Part shown: piece by piece, positions 19,401 to 26,575 of the stretch
Layout: each line of letters begins with the position of its first letter
Numbering within the stretch: the stretch's first letter is position 1
Source of the DNA: Lutjanus erythropterus
Taxonomy: Eukaryota > Chordata > Actinopteri > Lutjaniformes > Lutjanidae
Assembly (NCBI GenBank): GCA_020091685.1
Contig: CM034608.1
Location: 2,719,105-2,783,104 of the forward strand
Direction of reading: 5' to 3'
Length of the DNA stretch: 64,000 nucleotides
Made by a program: the position numbers and the translations under genes
Notes under the pieces: generated by a model
Told to the model about the DNA's origin: nothing
The model's database searches: none
Seen by the model: only the letters and a program-made list of their open reading frames with translations

Positions 19401-22335
19401 GTACTTGAAACAGATTTGAAATATTTAGAACAGATTTTTTTTTGTGTTAGATTAGATAAATCAATAACATTACTGTGCAATAAGGTTTAAACACAGGTAA
19501 GAATGAAGAGTGGTTCATGACCTGTTTAACCAAGCAAATCAACTATAACCACTGAGTAAATCTCATGTGTTCTGATAAGAAACAGCTTACACCATGTTTC
19601 TTCATGTACTAAAAGAGAAAGAAGGAAACGAATGCTGACAATAAAATGTTATATCAAACATTTCAAATGTTATATCAACATTTTATTGGCTTAATTATTG
19701 TGATAAAAGTCCATTACAATCTCTTACAGATTGAACTGAACTCAGCTGAACCAGGAAGTTAGCAGTTTTTCAAAATCTGAAACGGTATAATTAATAACTT
19801 TAAGGTTCTCCTTAGTTTTCATTTCCAAATACAAGGTGTAGATAATGATAGCTTGTGTTATGTTGCTTCATACACACAGTCTGTTAGTATCATTGGGTCT
19901 GTCTCTATAATTAAGTTCATAATGAATGATATTAGAACCTGACAGGTTTGATGGTCAAAAGTGCATAAATTAGACTGATGGTGCAAAAACAGATAATGCA
20001 GGGCTCAACAATAAGGCCTTGCCCATGGGTCGAATTACAAGGGAGGTAATGGGAGCTTGGCTCACCTGAAAAGAGCACGAGCTCCCCTGAAGGCATCACC
20101 TGAGACATTTAGGGGGAGCTCAAAAAATGTGTTTTATTTTTCATAGATTTAGATTCCTAAAACAAAATAAAATGATTAAATATGTCAATGGTGTGTGTTT
20201 ATTTGCTCATTATATTCTGTTTTCCCAAATCTGTCCTCACAAATTGACACAATTCCTTGTCCATCCCTGCTGTGGCGATCCATGCGTGGCAGCGCTACAC
20301 ATAATTACTGGGTTTACGTAGCCACCTGAAGTTCTCATCACTGAGTGGACTTGGCACGGTAAATCGTAAAACAAACAGTGCTTTCATTCAGTGTTTTTCT
20401 GGTGGTTTATGGATAAGTCAGAATGTCAAAATGGAAACAACCAAGCCTCGGACAATTTAGATTCACCTAACAATCAAAGACGACAACGAATGATGACAAC
20501 AGTGCACCGACTACAGCTAGCCCGGTACCGTAAGCGAGTCCTGCTGGCAGTGAGAGCTCCACAGAGGGACAGGCCTCAGTGCAAGACACCGAACCTGGGC
20601 CTGAACCTGGTGATGCATCATTACCTTTGAACTGGACAAGGAAGCAATGGATTGAGTGCAAATGCAGGGATGTCTTCATTGATTCTTATATTGTTGTTAA
20701 TTTGCCTCTATGAAATGTTACTGACAGTATTAACTGCCTGTCATAGTAATAGTATAATGTCTGCAGTTGACTGCGCTGCTGCGGCCTTATATGTATGCAC
20801 GCGCATGTGACCTGTTAAGTGGTTGTGCGCACCAGAGAATAGGGCTCCGCCAAAAGCCACTGTGTAATTCGAACCCTGAGCCTGCCTGTGGGGCAAATAA
20901 AATGCCCTGTCAAGCAAATAAATGTAGCAACTCACTTGCCTGACCAGGCAACTGGAAAAAAAGAATTAAAGTAAGTTGATAATCCATTAATTGTTACAGT
21001 AAATTTTCATGCAGAAAATGCAGTTTTCAGCCTCTTAAATGTGGAGATTTTCCTTTTATATCATATTAAAGGGATAGTTCTCCAAAAAATGCAAATTCAG
21101 CATTATCTACTCACCCTCTAATTGAAGCTTTTAGTCCACAAAACACTGCTGGAGTTTCACAAGAAAGCAGTGAATGGTGACCAGTTTTCAAATGGAAAAA
21201 AAAATCAAAATGCGTCCATACTGCTTGGAGCCAGGTTCACATGCACATGCACACTGTCCGAACTAGGTGTGTGTGTGTGGTGTGATGGTGTGAAAATGGC
21301 ATGTAGGCTTTAGGAGACTTGGATTACACCACACGAGCAATATAGCATTTTATGGTTTTTTCCAGTTGTTTTTTACATTTGAAAACTGGTCACCATTCAC
21401 TTCCACTGTTTGGGAGATTCTGCAACACTGTTTTCCAGTGAAACTCCAGCAGTGTTTTGTGGACTAACAAAATAAACCCGACCCGCAATCAGCATCAGGG
21501 TGAGTAGATAATGATTGGATATTCATTTTTGGGTGAATTATCCCTTTAATCAGTATATTGTTGACTTTAAGACAGACAAAATAACACATTTAAAGACATC
21601 CTGGGCTTTTTTTTTTTACATTTTGTAGATGTTGCAGCCCTACGCTAAATGTGATAATTAAGTTAGGTCTTTGCTGTTATTTGATAACAGCTAATAAATA
21701 AAATAATTTGTACAGGGACTTTGGACAAGTGGATTTCATTAACGTTGAATGCTGTAAAAGTTTCTTTAATTGTCCCTTAAAAAGGTGAATGCCAAAGTGT
21801 TACAGCTGACATGTTCCAGTTGAGGTGAACTAGAAAATGAAAATGTTATCCTGTTGATGTCATCAGCTTGTTCTGTGAAATTAATCTTTGGCTAAGTTGC
21901 AGCATCCCACCTGTTTCCTGATGGCCTCCAGATCTCTGTCACGTACAAAGTCTTCTCTCAGCTGAACCCTGGTCAGTCTGGTGCTGCGAGGGTCTGAGAA
22001 CAGTTGGAAGAAGCTCTCCTCTGGTTCAAAGTTACTGTCTGTGTGGACCAGCTCCATGTATCTGTGTAAACAAGCAAGGAATGTGTTCTACTGAATCAAA
22101 CAAAGGGAACACTGACTGACTGAATACTCAGAAATTTGTTAAACATCTTGATGCATCCTGTTACATACGTGTTGACCAGCTTGTCGCAGATCTCACTGGG
22201 CAGGAAGATGTCCGAGCGCAGGCAGAGCTTGTTCCTGAACCCCTGGTAGCACATGGTCTTCCTGAGGTTCCTCAGGCAGAAGACCGTCGCCAGAGTCATG
22301 AGGCTGTCTGGGTTGTCTCCTGCTTTGGCTGCCAT
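129..22335 (-). CDS. zer1: zer1, zyg-11 related CUL2 substrate receptor (3' end beyond window)
   Basis: Coding exons, 5' to 3' on the minus strand: 22169-22335, 21911-22061, 16400-16854, 12034-12207, 11811-11925, 10340-10486, 10077-10250, 7669-7884, 4199-4240, 3092-3211, 2829-2944, 129-317. All junctions are AG/GT and the frame stays open for 2,066 nt (about 689 codons). The protein matches ZER1 as I recall it: an N-terminal VHL/BC-type box region (DSLMTLATVFCLRNL), a leucine-rich region in exons 2-5, then ARM-like repeats in exons 6-12. The family adapts CUL2-Elongin B/C ligase to proteins with N-terminal glycine. Exons 10-11 keep ALWNITDETP and GNVAEV; the W, N, D and N/E positions there correspond, from memory, to the Gly/N-degron pocket. 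Human ZER1 is about 766 aa, so the last ~75 codons should lie left of position 1. ZYG11A/B are excluded by the much closer match to ZER1. The gene faces away from tbc1d13. Confidence 0.93.
318..2828. other. zer1 intron 11: no gene, one repeat
   Basis: AT-rich intron. The only structure recognised is the interspersed repeat at 1735-2380. Short open frames here are unsupported. Confidence 0.7.
1735..2380 (+). repeat. Unclassified interspersed repeat, copy A
   Basis: Shares long blocks with 17700-18215 (same orientation) and, inverted, with 60660-61010. Shared strings include GCTGGAGAAAGGTCTGGCT, AACTTGTTTTGGTGGA and ATGACTACATCACTGCAAAA. Neither inverted ends nor a target duplication were found, so the class is unknown. 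Confidence 0.6.
2829..2944 (-). CDS. zer1: zer1 coding exon 11
   Basis: Acceptor gatgtcactccag, donor gtattttcaag. It encodes EFPDKQELHRNMLGLLGNVA and EVKALRPQLLTPQFITVF. The N-x-x-E of GNVAEV is a second likely pocket element. Confidence 0.92.
3092..3211 (-). CDS. zer1: zer1 coding exon 10 (degron pocket)
   Basis: Acceptor tttcctctcag, donor gtgagtcacac, 40 codons. It encodes CDQVMEFSWSALWNITDETP then MSLFLECLQ. The W-N-x-x-D of ALWNITDE is the segment I recall as lining the Gly/N-degron pocket in ZYG11B and ZER1. Confidence 0.92.
3340..3720. repeat. Interspersed repeat beginning TTTTGAGCCCAACTT
   Basis: Resembles 49180-49213 plus 52146-52310, the sequence that flanks the 2.9-kb TIR element, in TTTTGAGCCCAACTT, TTTAAAAAGTTTT, TTGAGATAA and GAGTTTTAGA. 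That second copy appears to be the host sequence into which the TIR element jumped. Confidence 0.5.
3750..3999 (-). mobile_element. hAT-type MITE fragment, CAGGGGTCTGCAA family
   Basis: Read on the minus strand it starts CAGGGGTCTGCAACCTTTAC and continues into AAACAGCCxTTTTTGG and AATCTGTCTGGA, matching 48831 onward and the outer layer of the nested stack at 41125-42687. The far end is not identifiable. Confidence 0.5.
4020..4135. repeat. Probable decayed tRNA-SINE tail
   Basis: GGCATTTTTTGTCTTTATTTGACA followed within 40 bp by GAGATAGCAAACACAGGGAG resembles the body of the tRNA-derived SINE family also seen at 17338-17525. No A or B box remains. Confidence 0.3.
4199..4240 (-). CDS. zer1: zer1 coding exon 9 (42-nt microexon)
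   Basis: Only 14 codons, TMLNLIQKKLQDRM, with acceptor ctgcttcacag and donor gtgagtgtcag. It bridges GFVK (exon 8) and CDQVMEFSW (exon 10) in phase 0, matching the family stretch VTMLKLIQKKLLDKT. Too short to stand out as an open frame; found by walking the protein. Confidence 0.88.
4354..4421. repeat. (TG)n microsatellite
   Basis: About 34 TG units with one CA interruption near the right end. Lies in zer1 intron 8. Confidence 0.95.
5938..6555 (+). repeat. Interspersed repeat with TTTTTACTCTTCAATTATG
   Basis: Shares GGGGATTTTGATTTTTACTC, GAAAATATATCTTAAA, GATCAAACTCTTGG and AAATCTGGGACACAACTTT with 27370-27655. The first bases of the window (ATTTTTACTCTTCAACTGG) look like a third fragment. 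Class unknown. Confidence 0.5.
7259..7591 (+). mobile_element. hAT-type MITE, TAGGGCTGCAAC family, exact 8-bp TSD
   Basis: A 333-bp element with ends TAGGGCTATAACTA / GGTGTAGCTCTA. It is flanked by the exact direct repeat TATGAAAT at 7251-7258 and 7592-7599. The 8-bp duplication and end sequence support the hAT superfamily. No coding capacity. Lies in zer1 intron 8, 77 bp from exon 8. Confidence 0.85.
7669..7884 (-). CDS. zer1: zer1 coding exon 8
   Basis: Acceptor ccgtcaccag, donor gtaacatcg, 72 codons. It encodes VQRNCCLTLCNFSIPEELEF, ARQDESIQRIAVHLCNALVC and KEAVGKMGFVK. Nearly identical to mammalian ZER1 as I recall it. Confidence 0.94.
8299..8480 (+). mobile_element. hAT-like MITE fragment (AGGGCTGaACAATT type)
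   Basis: Starts ACAGGGCTGAACAATTCATT and includes GAAGTTGCAATATGG and GTGGTGCTGCACAGACATGC, resembling the internal sequence of the complete element at 36139-36510. It abuts the next MITE at 8481. Confidence 0.5.
8481..8820 (+). mobile_element. hAT-type MITE, TAGGGCTGCAAC family
   Basis: Ends TATGGCTGCAACTGATGATT / CCTCCAGCCCTA, with the family body GATGACGTCCTCAAATGTCT and ATTCAGTTTACTGTCAGAAA. About 340 bp, no coding capacity, target duplication not preserved. Confidence 0.75.
8821..10076. other. zer1 intron 7 remainder: nothing recognised
   Basis: AT-rich sequence with no recognisable gene or family-level repeat. An open frame at 9350-9589 has no homology I can name. Confidence 0.5.
10077..10250 (-). 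CDS. zer1: zer1 coding exon 7
   Basis: Acceptor ctttcctttcag, donor gtaagtctgc, 58 codons. It encodes LVIAALKCHKYDKSIQVTGS and YRSDQSVRLRREVIQVVLNG, among the most conserved ARM segments of the family. Confidence 0.94.
10340..10486 (-). CDS. zer1: zer1 coding exon 6
   Basis: Acceptor ggcctttttcag, donor gtacgatgac, 49 codons, phase 0 at both ends. It encodes VTGSKNEDQVLNAIEAYTEF then INQLFDIARIQHCSQLLRAL, the first ARM-like helices. Confidence 0.92.
10939..11488 (+). mobile_element. hAT-type MITE, CAGGxTTGGGGAGT family, exact 8-bp TSD
   Basis: A 550-bp element. Left end CAGGCTTGGGGAGTAATGG; right end, read inward, CAGGGTTGGGGGAGTTACTT. Flanked by exact GGCTGATA at 10931-10938 and 11489-11496. 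The interior has about four imperfect ~27-bp units (CTAACATTAGCTACACAG type, 11020-11130). Lies in zer1 intron 5. Confidence 0.85.
11811..11925 (-). CDS. zer1: zer1 coding exon 5
   Basis: Acceptor ctctctctttcag, donor gtactgctaa. It encodes SIEPCKSSIYPFQELKRPLQ then FLGLHDTTLCNVTHIPAYK, the family's LRR-to-ARM linker (mammalian equivalent FRALKRPLQFLGLFENSLC, from memory). Confidence 0.92.
12034..12207 (-). CDS. zer1: zer1 coding exon 4
   Basis: Acceptor attcttcag, donor gtgggtaacc. It encodes HLDISRESRRSSKVK, LVNLVSLDISGHIMLDNC and HFEEAMGRP: the last leucine-rich repeats before the ARM region. The frame is continuous with exons 3 and 5 through split Arg and Ser codons. Confidence 0.92.
12905..13830 (+). 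mobile_element. LINE fragment, L2/CR1 (Rex1-like) reverse transcriptase and 3' end
   Basis: Frames contain YADDTQLYIS (the RT active-site YADD context) near 12960, SLGVILDSTPHINKLTKVAL, DIAKVRPFLTQQDAEKPIHA and SSRLDYCNTLFTGLPKK, then LHWFPVSTRTDFKV. These are the C-terminal RT blocks of L2/CR1-type LINEs in fish. It is 5'-truncated, with frameshifts and stops, and ends in an AATAAAG/TTTATTTATT tail near 13800-13825. Dead copy in zer1 intron 3. Confidence 0.75.
13830..14130 (-). mobile_element. Composite MITE fragment (TAGGGCTGCAAC family joined to CAGGxTTGGGG family)
   Basis: 13830-13968 is an inverted fragment of the TAGGGCTGCAAC MITE ending in TTGCAGCCATA. It runs directly into AAAACATTATATTAGACTAA and then TTACTTTAATATTGTGATAC of the CAGGxTTGGGG family. 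The same junction occurs at 38200-38340. Confidence 0.65.
14135..15540 (+). mobile_element. Degraded hAT transposon with transposase N-terminal remnants
   Basis: Starts near TTTGACATTAACCATGACTG followed by GTGGCCAC repeats, as at the ends of some fish hAT elements. A frame near 14425 reads KRKQWRIFRNKWKQEIKWLE and another near 15130 reads CLICKQVNSVHKELNSKCHY then ETNHKS. Both resemble the BED-like start of hAT transposases (...RKWRFFQDKWK..., CLICxxxVxxxKEYNxxRHYETKH). It carries stops and is interrupted by the MITE at 14556-14829. The DDE core is not visible. Confidence 0.55.
14556..14829 (+). mobile_element. hAT-type MITE, TAGGGCTGCAAC family, exact 8-bp TSD
   Basis: A 274-bp element with ends TAGGGCTGCAACTAACATG / TTAATCGTGCAACCTTA. 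Exact flanking TTTTAATC at 14548-14555 and 14830-14837. It sits inside the degraded hAT element, so it is the younger of the two. Confidence 0.87.
15600..16352. mobile_element. MITE cluster in zer1 intron 2/3 region (two TAGGGCTGCAAC bodies plus CAGGxTTGGGG end)
   Basis: Two bodies of the TAGGGCTGCAAC family lie in tandem (about 15640-15855 and 15903-16155; each has CCTCAAATGTCT and a TTTACTGTCAGAAA-like block). They are followed by 16158-16352, which resembles the CAGGxTTGGGG family, ending TTATTTCCCAAGCCTG. 59160-60016 has the same order of parts, including GTGCACTGTGCATGGTAG-like and TGGAATACAGTTACCT. The cluster lies in zer1 intron 3, just 3' of exon 3. Confidence 0.6.
16400..16854 (-). 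CDS. zer1: zer1 coding exon 3 (leucine-rich repeats, acidic insert)
   Basis: This is the largest exon, 455 nt, with acceptor gctcttccag and donor gtaaagtgg. It carries several LRRs (DLIELHLTYCNSLSSRSLK; LRLLNLGGLP; LTSLDLSNVQL; LASLVLYNVDLS). After HIFYRKGGAPLAC there is an acidic loop, NEDTEDEEEESPASRQ, more acidic than the matching stretch I recall in mammals; it probably loops out between two LRRs. A plus-strand open frame across this exon is only its antisense shadow. Confidence 0.93.
17338..17525 (-). repeat. tRNA-derived SINE remnant
   Basis: On the minus strand GCGCCCCAGTATCTCACTTG then GGAGAG resembles a tRNA A-box region, and GTGGTTCGATTCC is a near-perfect B box. The tRNA-unrelated body GCATGTCATCCTCTCTCTC follows. 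Not a functional tRNA: no cloverleaf can be completed. Confidence 0.6.
17700..18215 (+). repeat. Unclassified interspersed repeat, copy B
   Basis: Same family and orientation as 1735-2380 (GCTGGAGAAAGGTCTGGCTG, CTAAGCCCAGGATGC, AACTTGTTTTGGTGGAG, ATGACTACATCACTGCAAAA). In zer1 intron 2. Confidence 0.6.
18216..20000. other. zer1 intron 2 middle: nothing recognised
   Basis: AT-rich, no family-level repeat or gene recognised. Confidence 0.5.
20000..20945 (+). mobile_element. Probable hAT-type element remnant
   Basis: Begins CAGGGCTCAACAATAAGG. The inverted string CAGGGTTCGAATTACAC ends near 20876, and the left end carries GGGTCGAATTACAAGGGAG. A frame near 20540-20700 reads PAGSESSTEGQASVQDTEPG and then LPLNWTRKQWIECKC, reminiscent of a hAT transposase N-terminus but not conclusive. 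No target duplication found. Confidence 0.4.
21066..21549. mobile_element. TTAA-target foldback MITE (T2/Kolobok- or piggyBac-like), copy 1
   Basis: Bounded by TTAA on both sides, with ends TTAAAGGGATAGTTCTCC / GGGTGAATTATCCCTTTAA. The inverted arms extend inward well past 100 bp (TAGTCCACAAAACACTGCTG on the left matches its complement near 21440-21470), so it can fold back on itself. No coding capacity. In zer1 intron 2. Confidence 0.75.
21911..22061 (-). CDS. zer1: zer1 coding exon 2
   Basis: Acceptor tttacacag at 22062 and donor gtgggatgct at 21910. It encodes YMELVHTDSNFEPEESFFQL and then DPRSTRLTRVQLRED, the start of the leucine-rich region, and ends in AIRKQ exactly as the family does at this junction. 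The frame continues from exon 1 with a split Thr codon. Confidence 0.92.
22169..22335 (-). CDS. zer1: zer1 coding exon 1 (start codon)
   Basis: The ATG at 22335 opens MAAKAGDNPDSLMTLATVFC, followed by the family block DIFLPSEICDKLVN. The donor is AC|gtatgtaac at 22168. The BC-box-like stretch has alanine where I recall cysteine in mammalian ZER1 (SLMALC), so Elongin contact should be checked. The start is chosen because it aligns with the family start and follows a plausible 5' UTR splice acceptor near 22356. Confidence 0.92.
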
Positions 22336-22644
22336 GTTAGCCTCTTCTTCTCCACCTCAGATCAAAGACAGGGCAGGGCAGGGGACCTGGGGGGCGTACA
22401 TTGCACAAAGTTAAGGTTTGGGGGGGGTATTAATTAAGGTCACATTCCATTTAGTGTAGCAGAACTTTTCGAGTGATCCAACATGCACAATAGCTGCAGT
22501 CTGACTCTGGTTGACCAGAATGGAATGATTAATATCATTGGTAACACCTGTATTTAATCTACTATTTCAAGTCAACATGGCTGCTGTGTCTAGTGTGCAG
22601 CTCTGATTCATATTTTCAATGTAAGGAATGAGTAGAGGACATGA

Positions 22645-23265
22645 TTAAAGGGAGAGTTCACCCTAAAATGCCAATTCAATCATTATCTACTCATCCTCAT
22701 ACTGACTGAAGGTCGGGCTTAGTTTTTTTTAGTTCACAACACTGCTCAAGTTTCACAGGACAACAGTGTTGCTGAATCTCCCAAACAATGGAAGTGAAAC
22801 ATAAAATGCCTCCATGCTGCTCTGGAGGAGGTCTGGTGTAATTGAAGTCTGCTAAAGCCCCAAGTTATCTAAACAAAAAATATTTACACCATTTTTTTAG
22901 ACCATTTTTAGCCTGAATCTTCACTGTAGATCCTTAGCTTGGAGCCACATTCACATGTACACTGTCTGAACTGTGTGTGTGTGTGTGGTGAGACGTATGT
23001 ACATTCAAGTGAATGGCATGTCAGGGCTTTAGGAGACTTAGATTACACCAGATGAGCAGTATGGAGACAGTTCATGTTTTTTGGGGGGGCTGTTTTTTTA
23101 CGTTTGAAAACTGGCCACCATTTGTTTGGGAGATTCTGCAACTCTGTTTTCTTGTGAAACTCAAGCAGTGTATTGTGGACTAAAAAACTAAACCTGACCT
23201 TCAATCAGAATGAGGGTGAGTAGATAATGACTGAATTTGCATGTCTGAGTGAACTATCCCTTTAA
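22645..23265. mobile_element. TTAA-target foldback MITE, copy 2
   Basis: TTAA at both edges; ends TTAAAGGGAGAGTTCACCC / GAGTGAACTATCCCTTTAA. Same family as 21066-21549, sharing TTATCTACTCA, AGTTTCAC and GGGTGAGTAGATAATGA, with a longer interior (621 bp). In the inferred zer1 5' UTR intron. Confidence 0.75.
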
Positions 23266-23555
23266 AATAACAAACATGAATAAAAGATGTACAGTCACTG
23301 AAACTGTACCAATAAGCTGATATCTACCTCATTTTGCCATCTTTGTCATTCACTGCAGCTAAACATAAATGTTTTAGAATAATGCATCTTCTTCTTATGT
23401 AAAATATTATGTATGGCACCCTTTGATAGAGACTTAGCAAGTATAGTGATGACATTCAATACAAAATCAAATCATACATCAAATACATTAACAAGACATT
23501 ACATTAAATATATATTCTTCTAGCGCTTACTGAAGTAACTGGCAGTTAAGCATAA

Positions 23556-23826
23556 TACTGCAGCTGCAACTTCTCTTGGTTAATCAATTCATTGTTTGGT
23601 CTATAAAATGTCAGAAAATTCCCAAAGTCAAAGATTATACCTTCAAATGTTTTGTACTGTCCACAATCCAAATATATGCAGTTTACTGTTACAAACAAGC
23701 AAAGACACCAGAAAATACTCACATTTGAGGAGCTGTAATCACAGAATTTGGACATTTTCACTCAAACTGATAATCGATTATTAAAATAGTTGATTACTAT
23801 AAAAATCGACAAATAATTGCAACTCT
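23556..23826 (+). mobile_element. hAT-type MITE, TAGGGCTGCAAC family
   Basis: Family body (AATTCATTGTTTGGTCTATA; AAGACACCAGAAAATACTCA; GATTATTAAAATAGTTGATT) ending ATTGCAACTCTA. The left terminus is degraded (GCTGCAACTTCTC). No target duplication recognised. Confidence 0.65.
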
Positions 23827-24708
23827 ACATACTACTGTCTAAGCGCCTGGCTGCCATAATAAAGTGAGACTTTGCATACTTGGCTGAGTTAGCCGTCATG
23901 TCTATGGCTGCCTACTGTTAGCAACTAATGTTGGCTACTTTGCAACAACTTGTTTCAACATTACTAACATCATATCCTATTTATATTAAGATGAATGAAC
24001 CCTGCTAATATACTGAAGCTAGTAACCTAGCTTCCCCTGTGTTAGTTAAGATGATAGTTCTAGTTTGTTAGTAAAGCACACATATAAATAAATCCTGGGG
24101 GAGAAGCAGCAGACTGTTAGTGAGATGGCTAGCTAGCTAGCTCCACTATAGCGGTAGAATGATGTACTTTAACAACACTGACGCCAGATAGCTACCGACA
24201 AACAGACAGCAACAGTTAGCCTACCCACTCGCAACAAGCCGACATACCACAGAGCAGCACTTGTTATTCTGAGTTAAGCCTTAACTTGCCAATACGGTGT
24301 CACCAGTTCATTTCAGCGTCTCAGTTAGCTTGTGGCTAACGATGACTTTCCCTGCTATGATGTTAGCTGAGTTAGCCAGCGGAGCTAGCGCCAGCTGAGA
24401 GCTGTATGTGGAGCTGCAGCTTAACAGACAGAGGTCAGCGGTGTGTGAGAGCACGGCTCAGCAGGCAGGACTCTACCTCAGCTTTCGCCAAGGCTGTGCG
24501 TCTCGATGAGGGCGAGAAATTGAGTTCTTAACACCAGTCTTCACTCATCTGATTTTCGATTTCGTCCGATGTCAACAAACAGACTCCTCCTCCTTTTCCC
24601 ATCGCTCCCTCCTGTTCCTCCTCTTCCTCTTCTTCTTCCACTTCCATCACCTGTCCTTCCAACTGTATTCTTATGATTCTGTTTTTTGTATGATAACAAC
24701 AACATTAA

Positions 24709-24710
24709 CA

Positions 24711-24771
<61 letters not shown>

Positions 24772-24830
24772 TAATAATAATAATAATAATAATTACTATT
24801 ATTATTATTAATATTAGTAGTACTAGTAGT
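24709..24830. repeat. (AAT)n microsatellite
   Basis: About 35 AAT-type triplets with a few interruptions, next to the zer1 5' region. It generates long poly-Leu and poly-Ile pseudo-frames on both strands. Confidence 0.95.
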
Positions 24831-24959
24831 AATGCATCTGAAAAGAAAAACTGCAAAAGAGTAGAGTTTATTCAGAATCTATCCACATAAAAAGTTTGTT
24901 CCTATAAATTTTTATTTTTTATGGAAGTTGGAAGCTACAGAAGCCGAACACATCCATAC

Positions 24960-26440
24960 ATACAGTTCTTGTTAATGCTGTTATCTCATGATCACAAGTT
25001 AATTATCTTTATATCTCAAGATAACAAAGTCTGTTATTATGAGAAAACAAGCTTTGTTATCTCAAGATAGCAAGATTATTAACTTATGATCTCGAAATAA
25101 GGTCATTAAAGAGATATTTGGAAGTATCACCGTTCTTGGTTAGATTTCTGATCTCTGATAAACATTTTAATAAGAGGAAACAGCTTTTAGTTAAAATGAA
25201 TGTTATCACAAGAAAACAAATGCTGTTATCAAGAGATAACAAAATAGGAAACATCATTGTTTTCTCGTGATAATGCATTGATTATGTAGTTATAGCAAGG
25301 AATCACCCTTTTGTCTGCTTGAGATAACAGAAAATAAGAAAACGAACAATGTTATCTCAAGATAATAAAATAAATATAATAATAAAAAATATTTGCATTT
25401 TGCATATTTGCAAGCATTCTCTGTTTTTGTGGTTTAGACTTCTGATGTCTAATAATCATTTTAATAAGAGGAAACACACTTTTGTTTTCTCTCAATAATG
25501 TATTGATTATCTCATTATCTCAAGAAATTGCTCTTTCATCTTCTTGAGATAATGAAAAATTATCTTATCACAAGAAAACATGATGTTATCTTGAGATAAC
25601 AAAATAATTAACTCATTATTGAGAGAAAACAAGCTTTGTTATCTTAGCAAGATAGCAAGATAATTTACTTATAATCTCAAGATAGTCATTAAAAAAATAT
25701 TTGCAACTGCAGCCATTCTCAGCTTTCGTATTTTATACATCTGATATCTGATAAACATCTCAATAAGAGGAAACACTCTTTTCATTTTCTTGTGATGATG
25801 TATTGATTATGTCATTATCTCAAGAAATCACCCTTTGGTTATCCTAGATAACAAGAAATCATTATCATGAGAAAAAAAAAAGATAAGATAGCAAGATAAT
25901 TAACTGATCTTGAGATTATAGCAATAAAAAAATATTTGCACAGCCATTCTCAGCTTCCATGGTTTAGACTTCTGATCTGTTAAATATTAAAAAAAAACTT
26001 TTATTTTCTTCTGATAATGTATTTATTATCTTGTTTCTCAAGAAATTGCCGTTTTGTCATCTCAAGGTAATGTGAAACTAACCTGTTATCATGAGAGAAT
26101 GAATCTTGTTATCTATACAAGATAGCAGTATAATCTTGAGATAATGCCATCAAAAAATATTTGCAAGTACAGCCAATCCTGGCTTCTGTAGTTTCTGTAG
26201 TTTTCTGTAGTTTTTCTGATCTCTGATAAACATTTAAGTAAGATGAAAAACCCTTTTGTTTTCTTGTGATAGCAAGAATTTAACCAGTTATAACAAGCAA
26301 ACAAGAGAATAATTCACGAGTTATCATGAGAACGTTGGCTTTGTTGAGATAACTGTATAATTAACTTGTGATCTTGAGAGAACAACATTAAAACATACAT
26401 GCAAGTTTTAGTCATAATTATAGTGACCTCACTACACACA
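24960..26440. repeat. Diverged tandem array (~290-bp units) with TTATCT..AGATAA dyads
   Basis: The marker GATAAACATTTTAATAAGAG or a close variant recurs near 25156, 25447, 25744 and 26224. Each unit is also studded with TTATCTCAAGATAA / TTATCTTGAGATAA and GAAAACAA motifs, and with ATTATCTC and TTGCAAGTA-like boxes. About 5 units over 1.4 kb, none identical. It encodes nothing. The dyad is two inverted GATA half-sites around a 2-4 bp centre. Confidence 0.7.
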
Positions 26441-26554
26441 TTTTTGCCCATACCTCAAGATTTAATTCACTAGTTATGAAAAAAAAAAGTCACACAAGTG
26501 TCTAATAGGATCAAATGATGATGTGATGACAGCTGACTTCTCACTGTTCTTAAC

Positions 26555-26575
26555 TGGCCACTAGGGGGCACAAGT
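26555..26575 (+). promoter_or_regulatory. CTCF-type motif
   Basis: GGCCACTAGGGGGCAC (starting about 26557) fits the vertebrate CTCF core CCASYAGRKGGCR. It lies between the divergent zer1 and tbc1d13 genes, where an insulator is plausible. Occupancy is inference. Confidence 0.5.

Larger units (their letters stand above)
22336..24620 (-). promoter_or_regulatory. zer1: zer1 5' region: probable non-coding first exon and promoter
   Basis: Upstream of the zer1 ATG an acceptor (gatctgag, exon from about 22355) and a distant donor GCTGAG|gtagag (exon ending at 24477) suggest a non-coding first exon at roughly 24477-24560. The stretch 24380-24620 is relatively GC- and CpG-containing and shows no coding frame. 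The intron between holds a TTAA-type foldback MITE (22645-23265) and a hAT MITE fragment (23556-23826). Transcription start is inferred only. Confidence 0.4.

Noticed and set aside
24541-24890. Long open frames of poly-Leu and poly-Ile on both strands
   Set aside because: Translation of the (AAT)n microsatellite; no other evidence of coding.
24960-26440. CRISPR-like array
   Set aside because: Units are long and diverged, there are no unique spacers of constant length, and the DNA is vertebrate.
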